Below, piece after piece: positions 9,162 through 16,777 of a stretch of DNA of 64,000 nt. Each line of letters opens with the position of its first letter. Position 1 is the stretch's first letter. Source of the stretch: Vibrio sp. STUT-A11 (lineage in GTDB: Bacteria > Pseudomonadota > Gammaproteobacteria > Enterobacterales > Vibrionaceae); assembly GCF_026000435.1 (NCBI RefSeq), contig NZ_AP026763.1, positions 3,224,001-3,288,000 of the forward strand, written 5' to 3'. A program made the position numbers and the translations under genes. The notes under the pieces were generated by a model. That model did no database searches, was not told the DNA's origin, and saw only the letters and a list, made by a program, of their open reading frames with translations.

Positions 9162-9799
9162 TACTGGGTCTTCCTCAGTAAAATTACATCATTACCAATA
9201 AATTCAAGTTCGAGCTTATCCCGCTCAGCTAGGAACTGGAACGTTTCACGGCTAAAAAACACCACATGCGTTGGGTCGTTCTTATAATGCCACGATTTGA
9301 AAGCCTCTGCGTCGATGACCATTTTTGTCATCAGGCCAATCCAGCCCCCCGGCTTAACTAAATTCAACCATTGCTTCCACACCATATCTGGGTGGTAGAG
9401 GTGCTCAATCACCTCCGTTGCTGTCATGAAGTCATACTGCTTTTCTAGCACCGAAGTATCAGGGTGATAATAAAGATCGTATAACGCCATGCTGTGGCCC
9501 GTTTCTTCTAACATCAGAGAAAGCGTCGGGCCCGGACCACAACCAAAGTCGATTCCGTTCGATTGTGGAGAAATTCGCTCTGTCATTGGATCAGCTATTC
9601 GCGACAAAAAGCGTCTGTATCCCATATCTGCGGGATTGTTCTCATGCAAATCATAGTGAGCTTTTTCGGTATCTGCATCCAAACGTTGGTCTGGATTTAC
9701 AAACACCAAACGGCACTGTTCACATTGAAGATACTCGCGACGCTTATCTTCAAAATAATGGTGAGTGTGCTGATTGTGGCATAAAGGACAGGTATGCAT
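9161..9799 (-). CDS. Class I SAM-dependent methyltransferase with N-terminal zinc ribbon
   Basis: The 212-residue protein begins with a four-cysteine zinc-ribbon pattern (CPLC...CEQC). A methyltransferase fold follows: motif I DFGCGPGP, then ATEVIEHL and the VKPGGWIGLMT strand. It resembles the Methyltransf_23 type. The substrate cannot be told from the sequence. It shares the TAATG junction with yihI and is the first gene of the methyltransferase-yihI-DUF2489 unit, so a link to translation or ribosome biogenesis is possible but is only an inference. Confidence 0.85.
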   Translation of the reverse strand: MHTCPLCHNQHTHHYFEDKRREYLQCEQCRLVFVNPDQRLDADTEKAHYDLHENNPADMGYRRFLSRIADPMTERISPQSNGIDFGCGPGPTLSLMLEETGHSMALYDLYYHPDTSVLEKQYDFMTATEVIEHLYHPDMVWKQWLNLVKPGGWIGLMTKMVIDAEAFKSWHYKNDPTHVVFFSRETFQFLAERDKLELEFIGNDVILLRKTQ

Positions 9800-9957
9800 G
9801 CTGACTTCCTCAAACAGGGATGCGAAACATACCAGAAACTGAACTCAGATTGGAGTGTTACTGAACATTTTTTCAGCAGTTTTTACTAAAAAACTCTGAT
9901 TCTGATGCGACATCGCCTGCTGAGAGAGTTTCGATGTCAATTTCATTGTAAAAGAAA

Positions 9958-10308
9958 TAAAAAAAGCGACAGTTAAACTGCCGCTTCCTAATGCCATCTT
10001 ATGTGGCGAAACTGTGTTGCACGCATTGAGTGCACCAATAATCCTTTTGTTTTTCGAGCTTTCCTTGCCAAAAAGTGTTGTTTTTCATCTTCCTGATGAA
10101 TTTTGGCTATCCATTAACTTCCTGTCTTCTGGGCGACTTCCTGTGCCTGATCCTTTTCACTGTCTTAACCGTCAGACGAGATGACCATCCTTATCCGGCA
10201 GGCTCCTTGCCTACCCAAATCCTTTTGCAGCAACCAAGCATCCCTAGCTTGAATCCCTGAGACCGAAACCTTGGTCTATATTTCCCTGTGTTCACCCCCT
10301 TGTGAACA
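9958..10308 (-). ncRNA. CsrB/CsrC-family small RNA (CsrA-sequestering)
   Basis: A ~350-nt untranslated minus-strand RNA with about fifteen GGA motifs, many as AGGA or AAGGA. Several sit in hairpin loops: TTCATC-AGGAA-GATGAA, CAAGC-TAGGGAT-GCTTG and GTTCAC-AAGGGG-GTGAAC. It ends in a terminator (stem AGCGGCAGT / ACTGTCGCT, 9965-9985) followed by a T run. A promoter is visible: -35 TTGTCG (10337-10342), 16-bp spacer, -10 TAAAGT (10315-10320), placing the start near 10308. These are the hallmarks of CsrB/CsrC RNAs, which bind and titrate the translational regulator CsrA. In E. coli, csrC also lies between yihI and engB. I saw no clear VarA/UvrY site upstream. Confidence 0.85.
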
Positions 10309-10402
10309 ACTTCTACTTTACGCCGATCAAACCTTGCGACAAGTCGAGCACAGAAAAAAAACGTATCATTTTTTCCACTCCCGAAAAAAGGCATTATTAA
10401 TC

Positions 10403-10495
10403 ATGAACTTAAGATTGTTTGAAGAGAAAAAGGCAACAACAAGTATGGCAAATATCTCACAAACTGCCGAGCTAGATATCTACTTAGCTGATTGA
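10403..10495 (+). CDS. Possible 30-residue small protein (uncertain)
   Basis: An ATG-started reading frame of 30 codons (MNLRLFEEKK...AELDIYLAD) lies divergently upstream of the Csr-type RNA. It is acidic and has no membrane segment. There is no strong ribosome site, although purine-rich GAAAAAAGG lies about 13 bp before the ATG. A terminator-like hairpin follows at 10521. It may be chance, since the same DNA lies upstream of the sRNA promoter. Only conservation of the peptide would support it. Confidence 0.2.
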   Translation: MNLRLFEEKKATTSMANISQTAELDIYLAD

Positions 10496-10520
10496 GTCGG
10501 GTGTGAGCTGCATCACCAAC

Positions 10521-10552
10521 AAAAATGCCCCGACGAATTCGCCGGGGCATTT
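10521..10552 (-). terminator. Terminator after cytochrome c4 gene (bidirectional)
   Basis: Stem AAAATGCCCC / GGGGCATTTT with A and T runs on both sides, 38 bp beyond the stop of the minus-strand cytochrome c4 gene. Confidence 0.85.
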
Positions 10553-10590
10553 TGTGAAACATTGCTCGAACTATGTAGGGTTATCAGTTA

Positions 10591-11208
10591 TCAGTGCAGA
10601 CCGCCAACGTATTGCGACAGGACTTCAATATCTTCATCTGTCATTTTCTTCGCGATATCACGCATCATGGCATTCATATCGTTACCACGGCTAGCATCAC
10701 GGAATTTAGTTAACTGAGCTTTGATGTAGTCAGCATGCTGACCAGAAATTTTAGGGAAACCTGAAAGCTCAGTACCGTTACCACGTGCACCGTGACATGC
10801 AATACATGCTGTTAGACCACGTTCGGCATCACCAGCAGTGTAAAGCACTTTGCCTTTCTCAACGACGTCTTCTGGCGTTGAATTCTCTGATGTTGGCAGA
10901 GAAGCATAGTATGCGGATAGATCGGCGATGTCTTCATCGCTTAGCGGCATGGCCATACCACTCATGACGGGATCGTAACGACCTTGCTTACCACCGCTTG
11001 TCATACCTAACTTAAGATCTTGTAACTGTTTTTCAAGATACTTAGCGTGTTGACCAGCAAGTTTAGGATACATTGCGATTGCACTGTTGCCATCTGCACC
11101 ATGACAGGCGACACAGGTTTGTGATTTTGCTTTACCAGCCTCAATACTACCTTGGGCCCATACTGAGCAGCTGGCTAAAACACTCAAAATTAGCGCTAAT
11201 TTCTTCAT
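10591..11208 (-). CDS. Cytochrome c4 (periplasmic dihaem c-type cytochrome)
   Basis: Periplasmic electron carrier of 205 residues with a cleavable signal peptide (MKKLALILSVLASCSVWAQG). Two class I cytochrome domains each carry one haem-binding CxxCH: CVACH at residues 32-36 and CIACH in the second half. Methionine ligands lie in MYPKLAGQH-type and SGMAMPL segments. Duplicated domains of about 90 residues are typical of cytochrome c4, which passes electrons to terminal oxidases. It is a monocistronic gene, divergent from engB across 159 bp. Confidence 0.93.
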   Translation of the reverse strand: MKKLALILSVLASCSVWAQGSIEAGKAKSQTCVACHGADGNSAIAMYPKLAGQHAKYLEKQLQDLKLGMTSGGKQGRYDPVMSGMAMPLSDEDIADLSAYYASLPTSENSTPEDVVEKGKVLYTAGDAERGLTACIACHGARGNGTELSGFPKISGQHADYIKAQLTKFRDASRGNDMNAMMRDIAKKMTDEDIEVLSQYVGGLH

Positions 11209-11367
11209 GACATTCCATTATAATTATCAAGCTTCCAGTACCACGGAATGTGAACATACCGTGTACACTCATGGTACAATAGGCGACCTCATGCCGAGCA
11301 CGGTTATTTTACACAATTTCACAAAAAAGTAATCAATCGACTACACAAAGTCGAGATGGAGTTAACA

Positions 11368-12027
11368 GTGAGCGTAAAAATTCATTACCAAAATACGCAT
11401 TTCATCACCAGCGCACCCGATATTCGCCACTTGCCGGAGGACGAAGGTGTCGAGATTGCGTTTGCAGGACGCTCAAACGCTGGTAAATCGAGTGCACTTA
11501 ACCGTCTGACTAACCAAAAAAGCTTAGCCAAGACATCAAAGACACCAGGTCGTACCCAATTAATCAACCTTTTCAAAGTAGAAGAAGGTTGTCATATCGT
11601 CGACCTACCGGGATACGGCTTTGCTCAAGTCCCAGTAGAGATGAAGAACAAATGGCAGAAATCTTTGGGTGAATACCTGCAGAAACGCGAGTGTCTAAAA
11701 GGCTTAGTGGTTCTGATGGACATTCGTCACCCAATGAAAGATCTCGACCAGCAAATGATTTTCTGGGCCATTGATAGCCGTATTCCTGTCCAGGTACTGC
11801 TAACCAAAGCAGACAAACTGAAAAGTGGTGCCCGTAAACAGACACTCCTTAAGATTCGTAAGCAAGTTGAAACTTTCGGTGGTGATGTCGACGTGGATGT
11901 ATTCTCTTCTTTGAAAGGGTTAGGTGTCGATCAATTACGTGCCAAACTGGATACTTGGTTTGCGCCTGCACTGGCACATCTTATCGAAGAAGACGAGCTA
12001 GAAATGCCAGAAAGCAATGAAGAATAG
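11368..12027 (+). CDS. engB: Ribosome biogenesis GTP-binding protein EngB (YihA/YsxC)
   Basis: Essential GTPase needed for large-subunit assembly and normal division. Motifs are complete: P-loop GRSNAGKS, switch region TPGRTQ, DLPGYG, and the base-binding TKAD. I start at GTG 11368 (MSVKIHYQ) because GGAG at 11358-11361 is a well-spaced ribosome site; a start at ATG 11356 would add four residues and use that site as coding sequence. The product has 219 residues. The neighbours spf and polA match the E. coli order. Confidence 0.95.
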   Translation: MSVKIHYQNTHFITSAPDIRHLPEDEGVEIAFAGRSNAGKSSALNRLTNQKSLAKTSKTPGRTQLINLFKVEEGCHIVDLPGYGFAQVPVEMKNKWQKSLGEYLQKRECLKGLVVLMDIRHPMKDLDQQMIFWAIDSRIPVQVLLTKADKLKSGARKQTLLKIRKQVETFGGDVDVDVFSSLKGLGVDQLRAKLDTWFAPALAHLIEEDELEMPESNEE

Positions 12028-12057
12028 TTAACAATTTTTGTTAAATTTTATGACATA

Positions 12058-12087
12058 GCCCTGCCAACCCGTTGGTGGGGCTTTTGT
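12058..12087 (+). terminator. Terminator after engB
   Basis: Stem GCCC-TGCCAA / TTGGTG-GGGC with loop CCCG, followed by CTTTTGTTTG, 30 bp after the engB stop. A TTAAC...GTTAA palindrome precedes it. Confidence 0.75.
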
Positions 12088-12119
12088 TTGTCTAACAGAT
12101 AAGAAAGGAAATGACAGAA

Positions 12120-12309
12120 AATAAAAATCCCCACCTTCCTGGCAGGGATAACGGGAGAGAAAACTTGGTAGTTGTTATTATGCTGAGAGCATTACTGAAC
12201 TATTAAATGATTTCAATAGCATAAAAAGCCCCCAGATTTCCGTACCCTAGTCTCCCCGTCATACCCAGCCAAAACAAAAGCAATAAAATTCAGAAACTTA
12301 AAATAAAAA
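12120..12309 (-). ncRNA. Candidate small RNA downstream of Spot 42 (unconfirmed)
   Basis: The engB-spf gap holds no gene but carries transcript signals on the minus strand. An intrinsic terminator (stem ATCCCTGCC / GGTGGGGAT with two G-U pairs, 12127-12149) leads into an AT-rich T run. A possible promoter has -35 TTGACG (12339-12344) and -10 near 12316-12322. The implied RNA of roughly 190 nt has a central pairing of TATGCT with AGCATA and shares the octamer TAGGGTAC with Spot 42. A second RNA near spf (VSsrna24) has been reported in Aliivibrio, as I recall; whether this is its counterpart is not known. The ORF at 12358-12549 has no coding character. Confidence 0.35.
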
Positions 12310-12500
12310 CAATTGTAATTATTAACGACTTAGTTTCCGTCAAGAAAAAATCAGAATGTGATTGGCGTAAATTTACAGGATGGATATCAAGGCAATAGAA
12401 AGGAAAAAGCTAGAGTGGTCAGAGAGTTACAAGGAGTGAAGATGGAAGCAGAGCAAAAAAACATAACTGATTGTTATAAAATAACTTTTCTTTCGCCCAA

Positions 12501-12606
12501 TAAAAAACGCCCCAGTCAAAAACTGACTGGGGCGGCTGAATCAGCCTAATCCAATAACGTGAAACAAAAGGTCTGAAAGATAGAACATCTTACCTCTGTA
12601 CCCTAC
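12501..12606 (-). ncRNA. spf: Spot 42 small RNA
   Basis: The minus strand starts with GTAGGGTACAGAGGTAAGA and continues with the Spot 42 core (TTCTATCTTTCAGACC, then CACGT), as in E. coli. It ends in the GCCCCAGTCAG / CTGACTGGGGC terminator and a T run: about 106 nt against 109 in E. coli. Spot 42 is an Hfq-dependent repressor of secondary carbon-source genes, itself repressed by cAMP-CRP in enterics. A promoter with -10 TACATT lies just upstream. Position next to polA is conserved. Confidence 0.95.
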
Positions 12607-12720
12607 GAGTATTAATGTACAACAATTGGTCAGAATTGCAAAGAATTTTTGTAATTTTTTTTCATTAAATTTTTATTAAATGACATTAAACTCCAGATTG
12701 GCCTTGCTTTTTTAATACCA

Positions 12721-12748
12721 AAAAAAAGCCAGCGTTTGTGCGCTGGCT
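12721..12748 (-). terminator. Terminator after polA
   Basis: Stem AGCCAGCG / CGCTGGCT with a six-base loop, then a T run on the minus strand, 34 bp after the polA stop. Confidence 0.9.
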
Positions 12749-12781
12749 CATATTAAAATAGCTAAATCGATTTAAAATTGA

Positions 12782-15574
12782 CTAGTGCGCCTGATCCCAG
12801 TTGTCACCATGTCCTGCTTCTGCAACAAGAGGCACTTTCAGCTCCGCTGCGGATTCCATCAATTTCTGTACTTTACTTTCAATTTCGGACAATGATGACT
12901 CTTCCACTTCCAATACCAGTTCATCGTGTACTTGCATCAGAAGTTTCACTCGACCGTTACCTTCAGCCTGAATCCATTGGTCAACAAGCAACATCGCTTT
13001 CTTAATGATGTCTGCCGCTGTACCTTGCATTGGCGCATTGATCGCCGCACGCTCAGCCGCTTTACGACGCATCCCATTACGAGATTTAATTTCTGGTAGG
13101 TGCAAACGACGACCAAAAATGGTTTCAACATAACCTTGATCGGCTGCAGCGCTGCGCGTGTCTTCCATATACTGCATCACACCAGGGTAACGCTCGAAGT
13201 ACTTATCCATGTAAGTTTGTGCTTCTCCACGTGGGATACCTAACTGTTTCGCTAAGCCGAACGCACTCATACCATAGATAAGACCGAAGTTAACCGCTTT
13301 CGCTCGGCGACGCTGTTCACTAGATACTTGATCAATACCCACGCCCATGATTTCAGCGGCAGTGGCTGCGTGAATGTCTTTACCATCGCGGAATGCATCA
13401 AGCAGAGCCTGGTCGCCAGACAGGTGAGCCATAATACGCAGTTCGATTTGCGAATAGTCGACCGCCAGGATTTTGTAACCTGTCGGTGCAACAAATGCCT
13501 GGCGAATACGGCGTCCCTCTTCATTACGGATAGGAATGTTCTGTAAGTTTGGATCAGTCGATGACAAACGACCCGTCGCCGTTACCGCTTGATGGTAAGA
13601 GGTATGTACGCGTCCTGTGGTTGGATTAATCATCTTCGGCAGCTTATCGGTGTAAGTCGATTTAAGCTTCGCCAGACCACGGTATTCCAGGATAAGTTTT
13701 GGTAGCGGGTAATCTAATGCCAACTCTTGCAGAACTTCTTCATTGGTCGAAGGCGTGCCAGATGGTGTCTTTTTCACTACCGGTAAACCCATTTTCTCAA
13801 ACAGGATAGCTTGCAGCTGTTTTGGTGAGTTCATGTTGAACTCTTGCTCTGCAATTTCGTACGCTTTTTGTTCCAACTCTTCCAAGCGTGCGGCAATTTC
13901 TACTGACTGAGCGCCCAACTTCATGTCATCAATCAAAACCCCGGTGCGTTCAATACGAGAAATCACAGGCACAAGTGGCATTTCGATCTCTTCGTAGACC
14001 GACTTTAGCTTGTCGTCTTGCTCAATATTGGCAAACAGACGGTTGTGCAGACGAAGCGTGACATCCGCATCTTCTGCTGCGTATGGCGCCGCTTGGTCAA
14101 GTTCGATTTGGTTAAAGGTCAGCTGTTTTTTACCTTTACCTGCAATCTGTTCGAATGAGATACAGCTATGCTGAAGGAAACGCAGAGCCAGGCTGTCCAT
14201 ATCATGCTTACCGCCTACGCTGTTGTACACGTAAGACGCTAACATGGTGTCGTGCTTGATGCCTTTCATCTCAATGCCGTAGCGAGCTAAAACAGAAGCG
14301 TCGTATTTCAGGTTCTGACCGACTTTGGCTTGTGACTCATCTTCTAAGATAGGTTTTAACTGCTCTAATACCCAATCACGATCTAACTGCTGTGGCGCAT
14401 CAAGGTAGTCATGAGCAACAGGCACATAAGCGGCGATGCCTTCATCAATTGCAAACGAGAGACCAACCAGATTCGCCACCATGTAGTTGAGGCTGTCGGT
14501 TTCAGTATCGAAAGCGAACAATTCAGAGGCTTTGAGTTTTTCTAACCAAGCACTAAAAGACGCTTCGTCTAAAATAGTTTCGTACTGGCTACGATCAATC
14601 GTCACCGCTGACGTTTCCATCTCAGCATGAGAAGAAGCAGACGATGTGCGTGCAGACCCAGCCATTTCTACCGCTTCAACAGAACCAGAGCCGCCTTCTA
14701 ACAGTTCATTTAACCAAGACTTAAACGTCAGTTGACCATATAACTTGATCAGCTCGTCTTTGCTTGGTTCTGCTTTGAGTAGTGATTCCGGAGTTTCTTC
14801 CAGCTCAACATCAAGCTTAATGGTAGCGAGTTCGTAGGACAGCATCGCATTTTCTTTGTTGTCGACCAGCTTCTTCGCCATGGTTTTTGAACCACGGAAG
14901 CCCAATGGAGCAATATCATCTAAGTTTTCGTAAAGCTTCGTCAGGCCACCAATACCTTGCAACAGCGCAGTTGCAGTTTTATCGCCCACACCCGGCACAC
15001 CCGGAATGTTGTCGACTTTATCACCCATTAACGCCAGGTAATCGATGATCAACTCCGGTGGAATACCGAACTTTTCAATCACACCTTCACGATCCATCAC
15101 AACATTGGTCATGGTGTTGATCAGGGTGATATTGTCATCCACCAACTGCGCCATGTCTTTATCACCGGTGCTGATCAAGACTGGCATACCTTTTTGCGAT
15201 GCCTGATAAGCCAAAGTACCAATCACATCATCAGCTTCTACGCCAGGAACACAAATTAAAGGCAAGCCCATCGCGCGAATCACATTATGTAACGGCTCGA
15301 TTTGACAACGAAGATCATCCGGCATTGGCGGACGATTCGCTTTGTATTCTGGATACATATCGTCACGGAAGGTTTTACCCTTCGCATCAAAAACCACTGC
15401 AATACGATCAGACGCAAACTGACGCATCATACTGCGTAGCATGTTGACTACACCGTAGACTGCATTGGTTGGTATTTCACCATTACTCATTGTGCCTGGG
15501 TAGGCGTGAAAAGCGCGATATAAATAAGAAGAGCCGTCGATAAGAATCAGCGGATTTTCAGGAATACTTGCCAT
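12782..15574 (-). CDS. polA: DNA polymerase I
   Basis: Repair and Okazaki-fragment polymerase, 930 residues (E. coli 928). The N-terminal 5'-3' exonuclease domain (about 1-290) carries DGSSYLYRA and GVEADDVIGT. The 3'-5' proofreading domain keeps its catalytic residues (FDTETD, NLKYDASV, YAAEDAD), so proofreading should be active, unlike many Bacillus-type enzymes. Polymerase motifs A (DYSQIELRI), B (RRAKAVNFGLIYG) and C (QVHDEL) are intact. It is a monocistronic unit with its own terminator. Confidence 0.98.
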   Translation of the reverse strand: MASIPENPLILIDGSSYLYRAFHAYPGTMSNGEIPTNAVYGVVNMLRSMMRQFASDRIAVVFDAKGKTFRDDMYPEYKANRPPMPDDLRCQIEPLHNVIRAMGLPLICVPGVEADDVIGTLAYQASQKGMPVLISTGDKDMAQLVDDNITLINTMTNVVMDREGVIEKFGIPPELIIDYLALMGDKVDNIPGVPGVGDKTATALLQGIGGLTKLYENLDDIAPLGFRGSKTMAKKLVDNKENAMLSYELATIKLDVELEETPESLLKAEPSKDELIKLYGQLTFKSWLNELLEGGSGSVEAVEMAGSARTSSASSHAEMETSAVTIDRSQYETILDEASFSAWLEKLKASELFAFDTETDSLNYMVANLVGLSFAIDEGIAAYVPVAHDYLDAPQQLDRDWVLEQLKPILEDESQAKVGQNLKYDASVLARYGIEMKGIKHDTMLASYVYNSVGGKHDMDSLALRFLQHSCISFEQIAGKGKKQLTFNQIELDQAAPYAAEDADVTLRLHNRLFANIEQDDKLKSVYEEIEMPLVPVISRIERTGVLIDDMKLGAQSVEIAARLEELEQKAYEIAEQEFNMNSPKQLQAILFEKMGLPVVKKTPSGTPSTNEEVLQELALDYPLPKLILEYRGLAKLKSTYTDKLPKMINPTTGRVHTSYHQAVTATGRLSSTDPNLQNIPIRNEEGRRIRQAFVAPTGYKILAVDYSQIELRIMAHLSGDQALLDAFRDGKDIHAATAAEIMGVGIDQVSSEQRRRAKAVNFGLIYGMSAFGLAKQLGIPRGEAQTYMDKYFERYPGVMQYMEDTRSAAADQGYVETIFGRRLHLPEIKSRNGMRRKAAERAAINAPMQGTAADIIKKAMLLVDQWIQAEGNGRVKLLMQVHDELVLEVEESSLSEIESKVQKLMESAAELKVPLVAEAGHGDNWDQAH

Positions 15575-15894
15575 AATTGTCTGTATCCAAGTCAGTACTT
15601 AAGAGATCTGCTTAGGATGCCATGACTACTGATCTGAATCTATCTTGTTCGCTCGATCCAGATCGCGTAAATATTTCGAGCAGATACACTAAAAGAGCAC
15701 AACCCCTGTGGATAACTCTGTTCATATTATTTATCCACTGGTTATACAAGATTATAAAACAAAGAAAACAACCAAACTAAGCTACTAATAACATTAAATA
15801 ATTTTATTTTAAGATGAAAAGATCAACGATCTAAAAATGATCATCAAATGTGGAAAAGTTATAAATCGTGGCGTCAAATGAAATCGTAGAAAAG
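15575..15894. other. Intergenic region upstream of polA with DnaA-box-like sites
   Basis: About 320 bp without a gene. It holds a perfect DnaA box on the minus strand (TGTGGATAA, 15707-15715) and a second, opposite-strand near match TTATCCACT (15731-15739). A weaker TTATACAAG follows at 15742-15750. The rest is AT-rich with no ORF and no repeat. The polA promoter should lie here, but I could not choose one with confidence. Confidence 0.5.
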
Positions 15895-16138
15895 AAAAAA
15901 GCGACCCAATTGGGTCGCCTAGCAGAAGTGGTAAAGCAATTTTTATCAAGCTGCTTAACCAAGAAGCTATAAATTACACTGGAAGCAATGTGAGCAATGT
16001 CGTGTCAAAAAGAGTTCGTGCAAGTTCTTAGAAACTGTTTCATCACCTTCTCAACACCAGTTAATCAACTTCTGTTAATCAACAACTATTAATAAGTAAA
16101 TCAACGTCCTTGTGAACCTTTCCTCATTCCCTAAGACA
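15895..16138 (-). ncRNA. ryhB: RyhB iron-starvation small RNA (long Vibrio form) with Fur-controlled promoter
   Basis: The minus strand contains the RyhB target-pairing core ACACGACATTGCTCACATTG followed by CTTCCAGT (15977-16006), nearly identical to E. coli RyhB. It ends in the hairpin GCGACCC-AATT-GGGTCGC plus a T run. Upstream are -35 TTGACA (16167-16172), a 16-bp spacer and -10 TATTAT (16145-16150). The -10 region is overlaid by a Fur-box-like AAATGAGAATCATTATT (16145-16163). The ~240-nt length agrees with the long Vibrio RyhB rather than the 90-nt enteric one. Its known role is Hfq-dependent repression of iron-using proteins when Fur is inactive. Confidence 0.93.
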
Positions 16139-16202
16139 GGTTTAATAATAATGATTCTCATTTGACTGTCAACAATTAAATGAGAAAAAATCTCATTTAT
16201 TT

Positions 16203-16637
16203 TCAAATCGCTTTAATGAAGTGCACTCTAGATTCGCGAAGATTTACATTTTCTTCAAACTTTTCAATGATATACCCATTTCTCAGCAACAATCTAAGCA
16301 TAGCTGGAAACTGGTTACGAGACTTCACTTTAAGGGTTTTATAACCTTGTTCAGCAACCCACTCTTCCTGGGCCTCTAACAACATTTGTGCAACCCCTTC
16401 ATTACGAGCCTGAGGAGCTACGCCACCAAACCAGCTGTAAAAAGTATCATCATCCAATTCATACCCAATTTTGAAGCCCAAAATGGAGCTGTTCTTTTCT
16501 GCCACCAGAATCAAGCTATTTTTATCGCCGAGACGCTGTGCCATAGACTCGATTGTTTCTTCATTGGTAAACTCTTTCACACGGGTTACCACTTGAAGTG
16601 CCTCTTCCAACGTGCCTTCACGAATCAGCATTGTCAT
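16203..16637 (-). CDS. GNAT family N-acetyltransferase
   Basis: Small acetyltransferase of 144 residues. The fold is recognisable from the acceptor-side strand ILGFKIGYELDD, the acetyl-CoA loop region VAPQARNEGVAQMLL, and the C-terminal KVKSRNQFPAMLRLLLRNGY, which resembles GNAT proteins acting on small molecules or proteins. The substrate is unknown. Start chosen at ATG 16637 (MTMLIREG) because GGAGA lies 8 bp before it; an in-frame extension upstream reads into a palindromic repeat and is unlikely to be translated. It lies downstream of hemB in the same direction. Confidence 0.8.
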   Translation of the reverse strand: MTMLIREGTLEEALQVVTRVKEFTNEETIESMAQRLGDKNSLILVAEKNSSILGFKIGYELDDDTFYSWFGGVAPQARNEGVAQMLLEAQEEWVAEQGYKTLKVKSRNQFPAMLRLLLRNGYIIEKFEENVNLRESRVHFIKAI

Positions 16638-16658
16638 TGTTCTTTCTCCAGAAATAAA

Positions 16659-16730
16659 ATACCCAAGCACCTTGGACTGCTGCTAAATAAATAAGCCTTA
16701 TTTGATCCGCCAGAGGTTACTTGGGTATAT
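16659..16730. repeat. Short palindromic intergenic repeat (ATACCCAAG type), copy A
   Basis: Bounded by ATACCCAAGCACCTTG on the left and GAGGTTACTTGGGTATAT on the right, which are largely complementary, so the whole unit can fold. Related units lie at 31245-31302 and 31361-31433, with a half unit at 37782-37810. It sits between hemB and the GNAT gene. Confidence 0.65.
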
Positions 16731-16777
16731 ACAGACGAACAACAATTGTCGGTCTGGTTTTTCTCACTAAGCGATAA

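Noticed and set aside
8641..9201. 186-codon plus-strand ORF opposite yihI
   Set aside because: It is the Ser/Arg-rich antisense shadow of the basic/acidic YihI coding sequence; it has no ribosome site and no family resemblance.
12358..12549. 63-codon ORF between engB and polA
   Set aside because: It runs through the Spot 42 terminator and has no plausible protein features; the region is better explained by RNA genes.
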